DNA of 64,000 nt from Embiotoca jacksoni (Eukaryota; Chordata; Actinopteri; Embiotocidae): positions 8,941,001 through 9,005,000 of the forward strand of contig JAKOON010000002.1 in assembly GCA_022577435.1 (NCBI GenBank). The letters are read 5' to 3'. The notes under the pieces are model-generated. The model was not told where the DNA came from. It saw only the letters and a program-made list of their open reading frames with translations, and searched no databases. Shown here piece after piece: positions 24,718 to 35,290 of this stretch. The position numbers and the translations under genes were made by a program. The stretch's first letter is position 1, and each line of letters starts with the position of its first letter.

Positions 24718-26532
24718 GTGTGTAGGAGTGAGGGGGAGAGAGCGAGCGCATCAGCGAGGGAGTGCTGGCTGCCATGCCCTGAGGGAGTCAGTGGGGAGAA
24801 AGGGAGACGCCAGTACAGACCATACAAGTCCCGCTGCCTTTCCCTCCTCTGCCTAACCCTCACTGCCTCGCATGGAACTGCCAACATACTCAGCCTGCGT
24901 GTGCTGATGTGTGTGTATGTGTGTCACGATTCACTCGGTGGGTTAGACTTTAGGCTGCACCACCAGACAAGGAAGGCGAGAGAGGGAGAAAAAAAAGGCT
25001 GCAACAACAACCTTAAGGCTCTCATATCTCTGCTTACGTCAATAACAAAGTTTTCTCCGTCACAGCTGTAATTCAAGTGGAACTGAACAAGCTACGGCAA
25101 GCCAAAAGCCAATCACTTTGATATCTGTAATGAGCCTAAACATAAGCAAACATGCTCGGATTCTCAAATCCATCTGTAAAAAACAAGACGTGAGCATTTC
25201 TACTGTCTGTTTTTCTCTGCCCTCGACCTCCCTCAGGTAATTTGTTTTGGCTGAACCCAGTGTATTAGGGTGCAGGTCTTCATTCTTGGCTGTAAAATAT
25301 GTCACCAGTTTACCTGTATCACTCAAACACCTCCGGCTTATCAAAACCGCCTTTACCTTGCGTGCCTCGCACACAATAATCAGCAGTAGCCACGCTCAGT
25401 AGCTCGCTAAGCCTCTTACACCCTTCCCTCAAGATTAGTGCTTGGGAGCGACGACAGATGCGCTCCGTGGTGATAAAAACACACACACACACTCACAACC
25501 CGCTGCACCTGTGTGAACAGATTTGGCGGCAGTGAGGCGGCAGCGTGCGCGCTTAAAGCTGACACATACACACACACACACACAGGCACAAAAACACACG
25601 CGGAGTGGTGATGCCATAATCGTGACACACCTGCAAGGCCTCAAGGTTTGGCATTGTGCCCCTGGTTGATCCCCTGAGGGAAGCACTAGGCAAACAAAAG
25701 TTCAACAGCCAGGTGAGGAGGCTGATTCAGTGAGACAGAAGAGCCTGACCAACGATACCCGACGTCGAGCAGCCATACTGGGCAGCTCAATGCCTTTGTA
25801 TAAAAGGCTGTCTGATACGCCGCATCTGTGAAATGATGAAACTGGATTTGATATTTGTGCTGTGAAAAATTACTATAAAGCTGACGTGTGCCTGCGGGGG
25901 GGGTCCTCACCATCAAGGTTACAAAGACAGTGCTTCAATAAAGTATGGCAGAGCTGGGTGACACAACAAAAATATCACAGTAAAATAGCCGTATGCAGCT
26001 TTTACACATAAACTAAATCTCAACTTTGGGCTGTGAGTAAAAATATGATAAACAAAAACATTAGTAAGAAGGGTACAGACTGCAACGCCACAAGAGGGAA
26101 ATTTGTGATTTGTTATTTTAAGGTTATAAATAAAACTGAAGTGACTTGATGTCAAAGTCAAGGAAGGACAAGCATTCCTCTTTAATTTAACTGGAGAAAA
26201 AAACAACAACCAAACAAACATCTGTATTGTTTAACTAGAAAATAAAATAACTATTGACACATATTTTTGTATTATGTCCACTTGTCTTCCAGCTCTGTCT
26301 GGATACAGTGTGCTCTGACATGTTCTATTCCTCACCATCAATCAGATCATTCTTGACCACCACACTTAACAACAATCTTTTAACCCTACATATCCGCTGC
26401 AGAGAAGTTATCTTCAAGTCAAATGAAAACTAAAGTTAATAAGTTGCTTCCGCCTGTCAACATAAGACACAAAAAGTACAGAAAGGTGTTGCAGCAGCAA
26501 CAGCAGAATGACAGAAAATGAAATATTCTTAC

Positions 26533-26624
26533 CACTGGAGATGAAATTCGACAACCAGGACAATCACAGATTGGAGGGTGCACCTGTAAGATTCCTTTGG
26601 ACATAAGAGTCTTGAGACTTTTCC
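26533..26624 (-). CDS. samd11: samd11 second coding exon: end of SAND region, Cys cluster
   Basis: This 92-nt exon lies between the acceptor tttatttccag|GG and the donor CCAGTG|GTAAGA. It completes the split Gly and adds 30 residues (153-182). The sequence from M159 (MSKGILQVHPPICDCPGC, residues 159-176) matches the residues with which the older, shorter human SAMD11 model begins, which is strong identification. Cys171, Cys173 and Cys176 form a compact cluster just after the SAND core. It might bind metal, but that is inference. The exon ends in phase 0, exactly the phase with which the next exon begins. Confidence 0.95.
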
Positions 26625-27719
26625 CTGGAAATAAACAAGAAACACAATTTGAGTGAATACTACCAACCGTATTCTCCAGCCAGTAAACTCATCTCCTCCA
26701 TGACACAGCATGTGATAAGGCATTAGCATTATCATCGTCTTAGGACTCCATTTTCTAGATAAATCTTGTTTGAAAAAACAAATCCTCTAATAAGCACAAT
26801 ATGTATCTGAAGGAATCAGTACCTCCAAACAAACTTGACTTATCTTTCTATAATATTTGCCATTAAGTCTGATTGTAGCCACAGTCCAGTGTGGCGAGCC
26901 AGAGAGACAGAAACCTACTGTCATCTGTCTATAGGAATCGGTATATTAAACTATAAGGCTATCATTTTTGACCTGGGGGCGACACCCTCCCCCCACACAT
27001 CTTTACGCGTGTCAGTTCTGCCTGAGTAACCTTGCGTGTGCGTGAGCGTGTGTGGAGAGAGCGCGCACACTATACGTAATTATTGCATTAAAATACGGTG
27101 TCAATAAAATAAAACCCGAAACAATTTTACAGCTAAGATTGTTTGCCGAAATATCTGACACATTTTCAAAATGTGTCCAGAACAGCAGCTTTACCTTTAA
27201 TATTTCGCTGAAAATATGAATTGTTTGCAAAATAGTCGCATTAAACACTGACTGTGATGCTAAGTGGCCAACCATATTAATCACTTTTTAAAGTCTCTTC
27301 AAACCCAACATGCAATGCGTAAAAGTGAAAACACCCATGCACAAGTGCAGCTGCAGTCAACGGAACGATTCATCCCATAATGTTGAAAAAGAATGTGAAC
27401 TGCCACACATTTAATCATCTAGGTCTAACTTTTCACCTCAGTCCAGTGCAGACAACTCCAGATGGCCCGGGTCGGTGTGTGATCGCAGCCCAAACTCTAT
27501 GTCAAAGGCGCGGAGGGTATGAGGAGGATATGCGCCTTTTCTCATCTGTCTCCTTGCGCACTGACTGCTGTAACCCTTTCACTCCAAAACTCAGTACCGA
27601 ACCACGAGACCCAAGTTGGTAGGCTACACACAAAAAGCGGCGTCTATAAAGCTTTTAATCCACGGTAAAAGTGTCCTTCTCTACCCGCAAACCGGGAGGA
27701 AAGTGAACGTTGCACTTAC
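26625..27719 (-). other. samd11: samd11 first intron, about 1.1 kb
   Basis: AT-rich with no repeat tract longer than a few units. It contains a short GC alternation (gagcgcgcac) near 27060. Nothing else was recognised. Confidence 0.8.
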
Positions 27720-28173
27720 CTTTGTGTCTAATACTCCGTTTCCAATCTTTGGCAGTCTCCCGTCCACTGACAAACTGGAACTCGTTGGGGGTGAGCCACT
27801 CGCCCCTGTATTTAATTGAGGGTCCCTTACTACCTTGACACAGTTTATTGATATAAAGCAAAGCCTTGTTTTCCCCGCACTCCACCTCGATGCACGGCTC
27901 CCCGTTGTCGAAGAAGGGCTGAAAGTCTGGGATGGAGGAGAATCTCTCTAGCATTAAGTCGTCCGTGTGATGGTGGAGGTGCTGGTGATGCAGCGCCGAG
28001 TCGTGGAGCCCCAAGTAAGCGCGGTGATGGGCGAAAATATGGTCGTAGGGCGGCGGATGCGGGGTCACCACGGGTATAGCGGTGGCATTTAAAGGGGCCA
28101 GGTATTCGGACTGGTTGAACGCAGTCAATGCCATGTCGTCTCCATCCAGCCTCTCCTTTTTGATGGCAGGCAT
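27720..28173 (-). CDS. samd11: samd11 first coding exon: N-terminus and most of the SAND region
   Basis: The start codon at 28173-28171 gives a protein beginning MPAIKKE, matching the human long SAMD11 isoform start, with A at -3. The exon encodes 151 residues plus the first base of a Gly codon and ends at a consensus donor (AAAG|GTAAGTGC). Residues 4-7 form a psi-K-x-E sumoylation-type site. Residues 58-70 are His-rich. Residues about 95-151 begin a SAND fold, with the diagnostic KDWK motif at 142-145; SAND domains bind DNA through this surface. The segment GEWLTPNEFQFVSGRE (residues 124-139) is nearly identical to human. The frame stays open upstream to an ATG at 28419, so a longer N-terminus is possible. 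The exon is GC-rich and codon-biased, unlike its surroundings. Confidence 0.92.
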
Positions 28174-28419
28174 GTTAGTGGGAGCCGAGCGCCGGTAACA
28201 AGTGAAAAGCTGCTCGCCCGATCCAACTTGAGCGTCCTCTTCGTCTGTGAGTTGGGCTGACCCAGACTTGGAGACGCGCCGCTTGGTTTTACGCAGAGTC
28301 CCCGTGTCGCCGTGAGACAGCGGTCTGGTGAAGTTGCCGGATAGATTCCCATTCAGTAGTTTCCAGCTCGCAGCGGCAGCAGCGCTCTCCGCCAGCCTCA
28401 CAGCTCCTACCTCCCACAT
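28174..28419 (-). other. samd11: In-frame open extension upstream of the samd11 start
   Basis: From an ATG at 28419, 82 codons run open and in frame into the chosen samd11 start. They are Ala- and basic-rich, with an acidic patch near the end. The upstream ATG has T at -3, a weak context, while the chosen one has A at -3 and agrees with human. This may be 5' UTR that happens to be open, or an alternative longer N-terminus. I favour UTR. Confidence 0.4.
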
Positions 28420-29040
28420 TTAATCACACTCGCTCTGTTAATACCTGACATGCTGGGCAGCCCTGTGCCCCTTACATTATGTTACTGAGCCTATACGGTG
28501 ATCATTACCAGTCGCTGCTACACGTCCTATCTTTTATTTATTTGCCTTTGGGGGAAATTTAAAGTAAAATATTTTTTAATATTCACAATAAAACAAAATT
28601 CTCTGATATCGTCAAAAAAACAACAACATCGATTTTGTTATGGGGAGATAGGGGAGTACATGTGGCCAATACACAATTTTAGAGTGAAGATAATAAAAAA
28701 GAAACCAATAATATTGTATTTCTCCTGTTACTTAAAACCAGCGTGGCATATGTCATTAATCAGAAACACAAGGCAAAAATACCACACTTAATCTTCCTGA
28801 GGATTTGCGCAATATTAATACAGTTTAAAGTTTGGAAAGAGTTGTTAGTTTTTAACCCCTGTGCATGTCGCTGAAGTCACGCTGAAGTTCACAGACCCAG
28901 ACCAAACAAGATTTGCACTCTCCGCCGCTTCTCAACTTGGCCCATTTAAACAGCGGAGGCTAGGCGAGAGCCACGGCGAGGAGGGGGGACTGCGAGGGAC
29001 GGCACTTCAGTGCGTAAAATGGAGGGACCATAATTAGTAA
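28420..29040 (-). promoter_or_regulatory. samd11: Probable 5' flank / promoter region of samd11
   Basis: The first 250 bases upstream of the open first exon are mixed in composition. AT-rich DNA at 28540-28830 then gives way to a CpG-containing patch at 28920-29010 (ccgccgcttc, gcggaggctaggcg, cacggcgagg). No convincing TATA box or start site can be assigned by eye, and an upstream non-coding exon is possible. Confidence 0.35.
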
Positions 29041-32000
29041 GCACGAGGAAGTAAACTGTGTCCACCTATTCAACTGAATCTGAAACTTATTAAAAGCTTT
29101 TTCTTCATATTTACGGCTTAAATCATATTATTTCTTCAAGAATCAGGTACAAGTTCATCCTAAGAGATGCTCGTTTACATTAATAATATATTAATAAAAG
29201 CTTTGGAATCAGACCTTCACCAGTGAACATATACAAAGAGATGCCCTGTTGGACAGACGTCATAGGCCACCAGATCTACCCATGACAGGCCACAGCCGCA
29301 GGTCCACACACTGGGTGTGTTCTGTACTCCTCCTGTGTCTAAATTCAACCACCTATTTGTTATACTCCACCTACAGTGACACCATCCTGCCCTCTCTTGC
29401 CACGCAGAGCCTCACCTGCTCCAGGGTTTTCTGGGAGCCACTGAAACTGCTTAAATAGAGCTTCCGGAGTCAAACCTGTTCTCAACATGTTTTATATCAA
29501 GTTGTACGTAAACAGCACCACATTTGAAAAAGCTGTTGGGTGTTTTAAGGGAGTTTTTATTTTCTTCAGAAGGACAACCAAGCTCTGTGAAACCAGTTAA
29601 CAAAGTGCAATAGGTGTTAAACGTATCATGGGTCTACTTATCACCACAAAAACTAAAGCATAAATAGGTCTGATACTATTTTCAGATATTTGAAAACTAC
29701 AGATTTTCCACTTTTAAGTGGCAAAAGGGGGAGTGGAAGACCTGTGCTTTTGTCTCTTGTGACCAGGAGTCCCAAATTAAGTCATTTTCCAAAATTCTGC
29801 TTTTGTTTGTTTTTGACTTTCGTCTTTGTTCGACAGATGTAGTAAAAATGTAGGCAGGAAATACAGGGAAAGAGACGGGAGTATGACTAGCAATGAAGGT
29901 GTGCCCTGACAGACCTTTACCAACATTGAACTTGTAGTTATACGTTATGCGCCTTACAGCCTGTGCCAGGAAGGAAAACATCCACGATAGAAGTGCCCTT
30001 GAGCAAAGCACCTAACCCCTTCCTGCTCCACCGAATGGGTTAAATGTACAAGTCAAATTTCTGTGTGCTCCTGTGTGTAAAATATTGACTATCAAAATAA
30101 GTCTTCTATAGTCCTATTCACAAGTTTGTCTTATTAAACTATGACCAACATCATGATTTTATGGTTTAACAGATAGTTTTATCCTTAATACAATCTTTAA
30201 AGACAGTTTATTTACTATACTTTAACTTTTAAACCAGCCAAAACTTAATCTTCATCAATGATGTTTGACTCATACTTGATATAATATTGGGTTAAAAAAC
30301 AAATACAAAAAGGTGCAAATACAAAGAATTTCAAAAGATCTGAGCACATGTGAAGCCACTGCTGCAAACTTGTTGCTTTAACTTGAGTGAAAAGCCTGGA
30401 GCCACATTTTCTGAAATCATTCTCTCTCCACACTGTCTGCAGGGCAGGTTCCCCTGAGCTCCTGCAGCTTGCGAGCGAGACCACATCTGACCCCCATCAG
30501 TGGAGAACCACCCAGGTGGATCCACCACCGACACATGGAATAGCCATTCCAGCAGCAGAGGTGGGGTCCAAAGCGCCGTGTGTCGAGGTCTTATAAATCA
30601 AGCCAAACTGCCTCTGACACACACAGGAAGGAGGTACGCCACACCGCAGGCGGAAGTGGTGCACGGGAAGGCCAGAGTCCACAGCCTGGCCAGAGCTGGT
30701 AGAGAGCCTCCAGCCAGGAACCGGGCAGACAAACACACAGCAGACATGTGCAAAAACACATGTCAGCTACCTCACTGAAGATGATGAGGGACTGTAGATT
30801 CCTTTTGCATCTAAGAAGCCGTCATGTCTGAGGGTATGTAATGGAATGAGTCGGTTTGTGGATTAGGAAGAGACCAAAACAGATTTTACACTCACAGCTC
30901 AAGAAATAAAAGGTGACCTGACGTCACTTATCCAAAAGCTACCAAATAAAATGAAGGCAGTCTAAAAAATGAAATTGAAAGGCAAAATTTTTCAACAAAA
31001 TAAAGTCCCTTCCCACGTGTTGGTGAGTGCACTGAACAGTAGCATTGACATAAATCATGAACTGCTGACATTTATGGTGAATGTTTACAGGGCCGTTTCT
31101 TGGAAGTGGAACGTTGCATTTCAGATTCGAAGCTCTCTGATATCAAACCAGCCTTCACCGCATCGAAATGTCTCGATGGAAACCTCGTGGATAAGTGCGG
31201 AGGCGCTGGAGGTTGCACCATCAGGAGAACCCTGATGAAACTAGTCATAAAGGGGACACCCATGCTGACACCCACGACCTGTCCCAGATTGTGAATCATT
31301 CTCGATGGCTCATCGCAAAGGGGTTCCCCACACTTGTGCAGTGACGACACTCAAACTCTCACATCTTTGAAAACTGATTTGGTGTTTAAATGAGTATGAT
31401 TTTCCATCAGCATTTCGTGGCTCTTTCATAAAATGCTACATATGATGGGGAAACCTCGCTTACATTTCTACCTCATTTAACCTTTTGACTTTTTTGCTTC
31501 CTTCTTTAATGTGAAGACGCTTGCACCACAGAAAAACCCATGCCTGCCCTCAAACCCCATCAATTTAACAGGAAACAGGAAATCCCAACATCAATATTAC
31601 AGTAAACAGTTGTTTATATTGATTTTGTGTTCTCAGTGCAAAATTAAAAACTTGTAATTCTGTGACCGTGTTAAAGATTTGTAATATTAGGAATAACCTG
31701 TTAAAGGTATAACTTTAAATTAACAAGGTTCGAATTTAGATTTCGCAGAAAAAGTGATTTATACTTGAAGAAGTGTATCTACTCTCTGAAATGATTATTA
31801 TTTCATGATGCTGTGATATAATTGATAGTTATTTTTATAAATTCTTCCGTCAGTGATCCTCTCAGTTTCCCAGGATGCCTCAGATGTCAACTTTCTGCAT
31901 TCAGCTATTGGTTTCAGATGACGTGTTGCAGTCAAATAACAATGAGGTGAAATGCAAAGTATTGGCAAAGATGATGGTGTCTCTTCCTCTTCTACAGTTT

Positions 32001-33060
32001 CTCTTTCTACTGCTGAATGGTTGTTTGAGTGTGATTTATTGGAGAGTCTACAAAAAGCTAACTATTTGATTCTCAACATCTGACACCAAATCCATCAACG
32101 TTATAAATCAAAGCACTAGCTGATTTCATGGCCTGTATATCTACAGAAAGAAAAATAATCACCACCAAGGACAAAAACAGAATTTAACATTGTCAAGTTT
32201 TAGAGTGAACTTTTTCACTTCAGGTGCAACAATACAAGTAATACTAAGATACACTATGACTTGGTCCTTTTCAATGTGTCACTGAAGCTATGCTACACTA
32301 ATGTGGTGTCTACAGATAGGTGTTTTCTTTCATTTTTGCCAGTTCATGTCTCCATGACTTTTATTTGGTGACTTTCATATTCATATTGCTGTAAGCATAT
32401 GGGGAGGATCCTGAAATTATTTTTTTGCACTTTTTCAACTGTCTGTTGATACTACATACACACGCAGGGTTACTGTTTACAGCTGTCTATATAAGTCAGT
32501 AAAAATGATTGAAAATACTATGGATATAAATTGATTCTTCGAGTTGATTCTTTCTTCTTCAAATATTTTCAAAGTTATAATTACATTTACCATGTCAGAC
32601 ATACTGTATTTAAATGTAGCTAAAAGTGGACTATTATAGACTGAGCAATATGGACGACTACTAATATGGAGGTTTTATCATGCTTGGTATTATTATAGAG
32701 AAACTGGTGTTTAACTACAGTAATTGAAGGTTATGACTATTTCTAATAATCACGTGGTATAATATGTCTGTAAAAAGTCAAAAATTCTCAATTACTCCAA
32801 GATTTACATTTAAAAAGCTAACACCTGCAGATGTTTGGCATTATTACCAATACAGTATTTAAAGGATTCATCGAGTATTACAACTGTTGGTAAATTATCT
32901 TATGTTGAATTAACTGGCAAATAATTGTATGAGATGAGTGTGTTACTCTGAATTCCAGCTCCACGATGTTTCACCAAAAATATAAAAACATCTACAATAT
33001 ACAGAGAAAATATATATACAGAAGACAACTTAATGATAAACCAATAAATCCCACCAGTTC
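29041..33060. other. Intergenic DNA, mostly AT-rich
   Basis: Apart from the repeat-tail fragment at 29992-30082, I see only short open frames of 60-100 codons that resemble nothing known. A GC-richer stretch at 30400-30760 lacks splice signals that would make an exon case. Confidence 0.6.
29992..30082 (+). repeat. Fragment resembling a common fish interspersed repeat tail
   Basis: The phrases 'cccttgagcaaagcacctaa' and 'gggttaaatgtacaagtcaa' with spacing of about 30 bases resemble the widely dispersed fish repeat tail (ttgagcaaggcac... gggttaaatgcag...). Family assignment is from memory and uncertain. Confidence 0.45.
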
Positions 33061-33540
33061 ACTGACTTCAGCCCTCATCCTACCAACGATAGAGGGTATT
33101 TACAGAAAACGTCGTGGACGGTTTTGTTTAGCCATGTAATGAAGCACAACTTTTGTCCATCCTTTCCTTCCCCTTATCGGCCGACGGGAACCCCCCTGAC
33201 ACGGCCCCCGCCTCTGCGCCGTTGTTGGCAGCGGCCCCGGAGCCGCAGCGCTGCCGGCGGGGGAGAGAGGTAATAAATAACCCGGGGAGAGGAGCGGAGA
33301 CCGCCGGGCGGTGCACAGTCTGACCTGACAAATACTCACTGGAAAACCATCAGAGAGCGAGAGCCCACCCCTAGCGCTTGGAGCCAGCCTTTCAGACATG
33401 AGCTGCAAAATATATAGGCCTGCCCCTACTGGAAAAAAGGAAAGGAAGACAGACAGAAGCGTCTCCGTCTCTCCCCCCGTCCACGTCCAGACACCACCGC
33501 CGGAGACACGGCGAGAGTAATTAACTATTTAAAGCAGAGT
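33061..33540. other. CpG-rich patch in intergenic DNA
   Basis: At 33175-33310 and 33445-33515, CpG dinucleotides are dense (cggccgacgg, gcgccgttg, ccgccgggcggtg, caccgccggagacacgg) within otherwise AT-rich surroundings. This could be an unmethylated regulatory island or an upstream first exon. No open frame resembles a known protein. Confidence 0.4.
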
Positions 33541-34828
33541 ATGAATTTCTTTTGAAAGCCGAGAACGCCTTGTCCAATTTCACCATGGAAATAGCCATAA
33601 GAGATGATAAACACGCTAGGGGAAGTTTAAGAAAAAGAAAACAACTTTAGTTTTGCTTGAGATGTGAAGCCAAAGACCGGAATTTATACACACATATCAC
33701 ACAGGACAACTTCTGGGTTGTCTAAAATATAATATATATTTAGCTTAAGAAACACCCAAATATATTATCTGTAGTTTGTCACACTATTATGATTCTCAAT
33801 TTAAAATTAGTCCTTAAAGGGCCAGTTCAAGCAAATTAGAGTATGTTCTTACCTATTTGTCATCAGTTTTGTTTTTTTGTTTTTTAACAGCTTTCAAGAT
33901 CGCACCTAGGTACATTAAAGCATTTCAAATCTGAAACTGCGTTCTTGTGTCAATACTTTACTGTTTTAAGTTGTTTCTGTAGAGACCTTTGTCCATACTG
34001 AAACATCTAAAACTGCATCTTCGGCCATTTTTCAGCTGTCAAACAACAAAACTGTGAAATCCATGTATATACCTACCCGCTCTGATTGAGTGTTGGACTC
34101 TGAGCACTTCCAAAACACGGATGACCTACAGCTTAACACTGTGCCTGGACGCCTCCCGTATGGACACAAACGCTGCACCTGAGCCGCTGCTGCTCTGCTA
34201 ACATGCTGCTCACGCTGCGTGGAGGGCTGAAATACAGAGAAAAAAAAACAAATGTAACTGGCTTAACGTGGATGTGATCAGATTGCTGCTGCCACACCAA
34301 TGCAATGGAGGTGAAGGGAATTTTTGTTGTGCACACAACATTTAGAAATACAATTTTACCAATTTTCACCAAAGCCATGGTCTTCCTGTTATTCAGACAG
34401 ACAATACACTGTCCACAGGTTTCAGACTAAAGGGACACAGTATCTGTAACAACGCATCAAATTTTCATAATAGGATTACAACATATTCTTCAATGCTAGG
34501 AACACCTTAAACAAAACCCCATCCACTTGTATAGAGAGAAAAAATGAGGACACACAACTTCCTATATTGGCAAAGTGGATGCTAATCAGAGACACTGGAT
34601 TGTTTACAAAGATGACTTTACCAAATTATCAAATATCTGAGGCATGATGAATATATTTCATTTCTAACCTACACTACACACCAGAAATCCCCTTGATTCT
34701 TATTCATGGTGCCTCGTTTCATCTCTTCGCTCTTTATAATTCTAATTTCTGTACCTTTTGATACAAGCAGAGTAGAAAAAACTAGAGACCTCCTGTCTCA
34801 CGTCCACCTTCTGTTGTAGTTGATCTTG

Positions 34829-35290
34829 TTAAAGGTCCAATATTGTCTAATTGAGATTTCCATTTCTTTTTTTTATTATAATGCAGGTCTAGGTGCTGTG
34901 AAAATGCCAACGCACTCAGTTCACAGAGAAATACACACAGCCTGTATCCAGCAACGAGGCCATTTGGACTTTGGATGAGACCGAAGTTTGTGATGTCACA
35001 AACTCACTGTCATGTTATGTTTCCGCCCTCAGTACAGCCTTCTCTCCAACCTTTTATCTGGTAGAAAATACCGAACATTTCGTCGTGGAGCTTGCATGTT
35101 GCAAGAATAACGTCAGCCAATCAGAAGAGAGGATCATTGATATCAATGTGTCTTAAAGACACAGACGCAAAAAGCCTGTTCTTGGTAGAGCTCCATAGAG
35201 ACATGTTAAGCTATATAAAGAAAATATAGTTTAAAAATATCTTCTGATATCGGGACTGCAAATTAAACGCCAAAAACACCAAAAACATTT
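34829..35290. mobile_element. Putative non-autonomous DNA transposon or other interspersed repeat
   Basis: The left end 'ttaaaggtccaatattg' and the internal 'tgtgatgtcacaaactcact' are phrases I associate with dispersed fish repeats. Both ends are uncertain, no coding capacity is seen, and no clean terminal inverted repeat could be drawn. Confidence 0.3.

Larger units (their letters stand above)
14259..26532 (-). other. samd11: samd11 intron, about 12.3 kb
   Basis: A repeat-laden intron. It holds CA/GT tracts at 16782-16831, 19122-19206, 19332-19417, 21351-21419, 21529-21645, 22750-22783, 23546-23600, 23778-23820 and 24643-24716, a CT tract at 21905-21976, poly(A)31 at 20014-20044, a G-rich patch at 21718-21765, and otherwise AT-rich unique-looking DNA. 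No additional exon or RNA gene was recognised. Confidence 0.65.
5867..28173 (-). other. samd11: samd11 gene, 5' half (partial; runs off the left edge)
   Basis: This is the transcription-unit span from the chosen start codon to the last coding exon seen. SAMD11 is a vertebrate nuclear protein with an N-terminal SAND-type region and a C-terminal SAM domain; the mouse orthologue mr-s is known from photoreceptors as a Polycomb-like repressor. The four exons join in frame: 454 nt, then 92, 176 and 110 nt, giving about 277 residues. The 92-nt exon has the same length as I recall for its human counterpart. Introns are about 1.1, 12.3 and 8.1 kb. The SAM domain exons must lie beyond base 1. Identification rests on strong protein resemblance across all four exons plus exact splice sites, so the gene name is firm. 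Complete exon content is not. Confidence 0.9.

Noticed and set aside
31100..31294. 64-codon open frame with several Cys
   Set aside because: No acceptor or donor fits and no family is recognised; probably chance.
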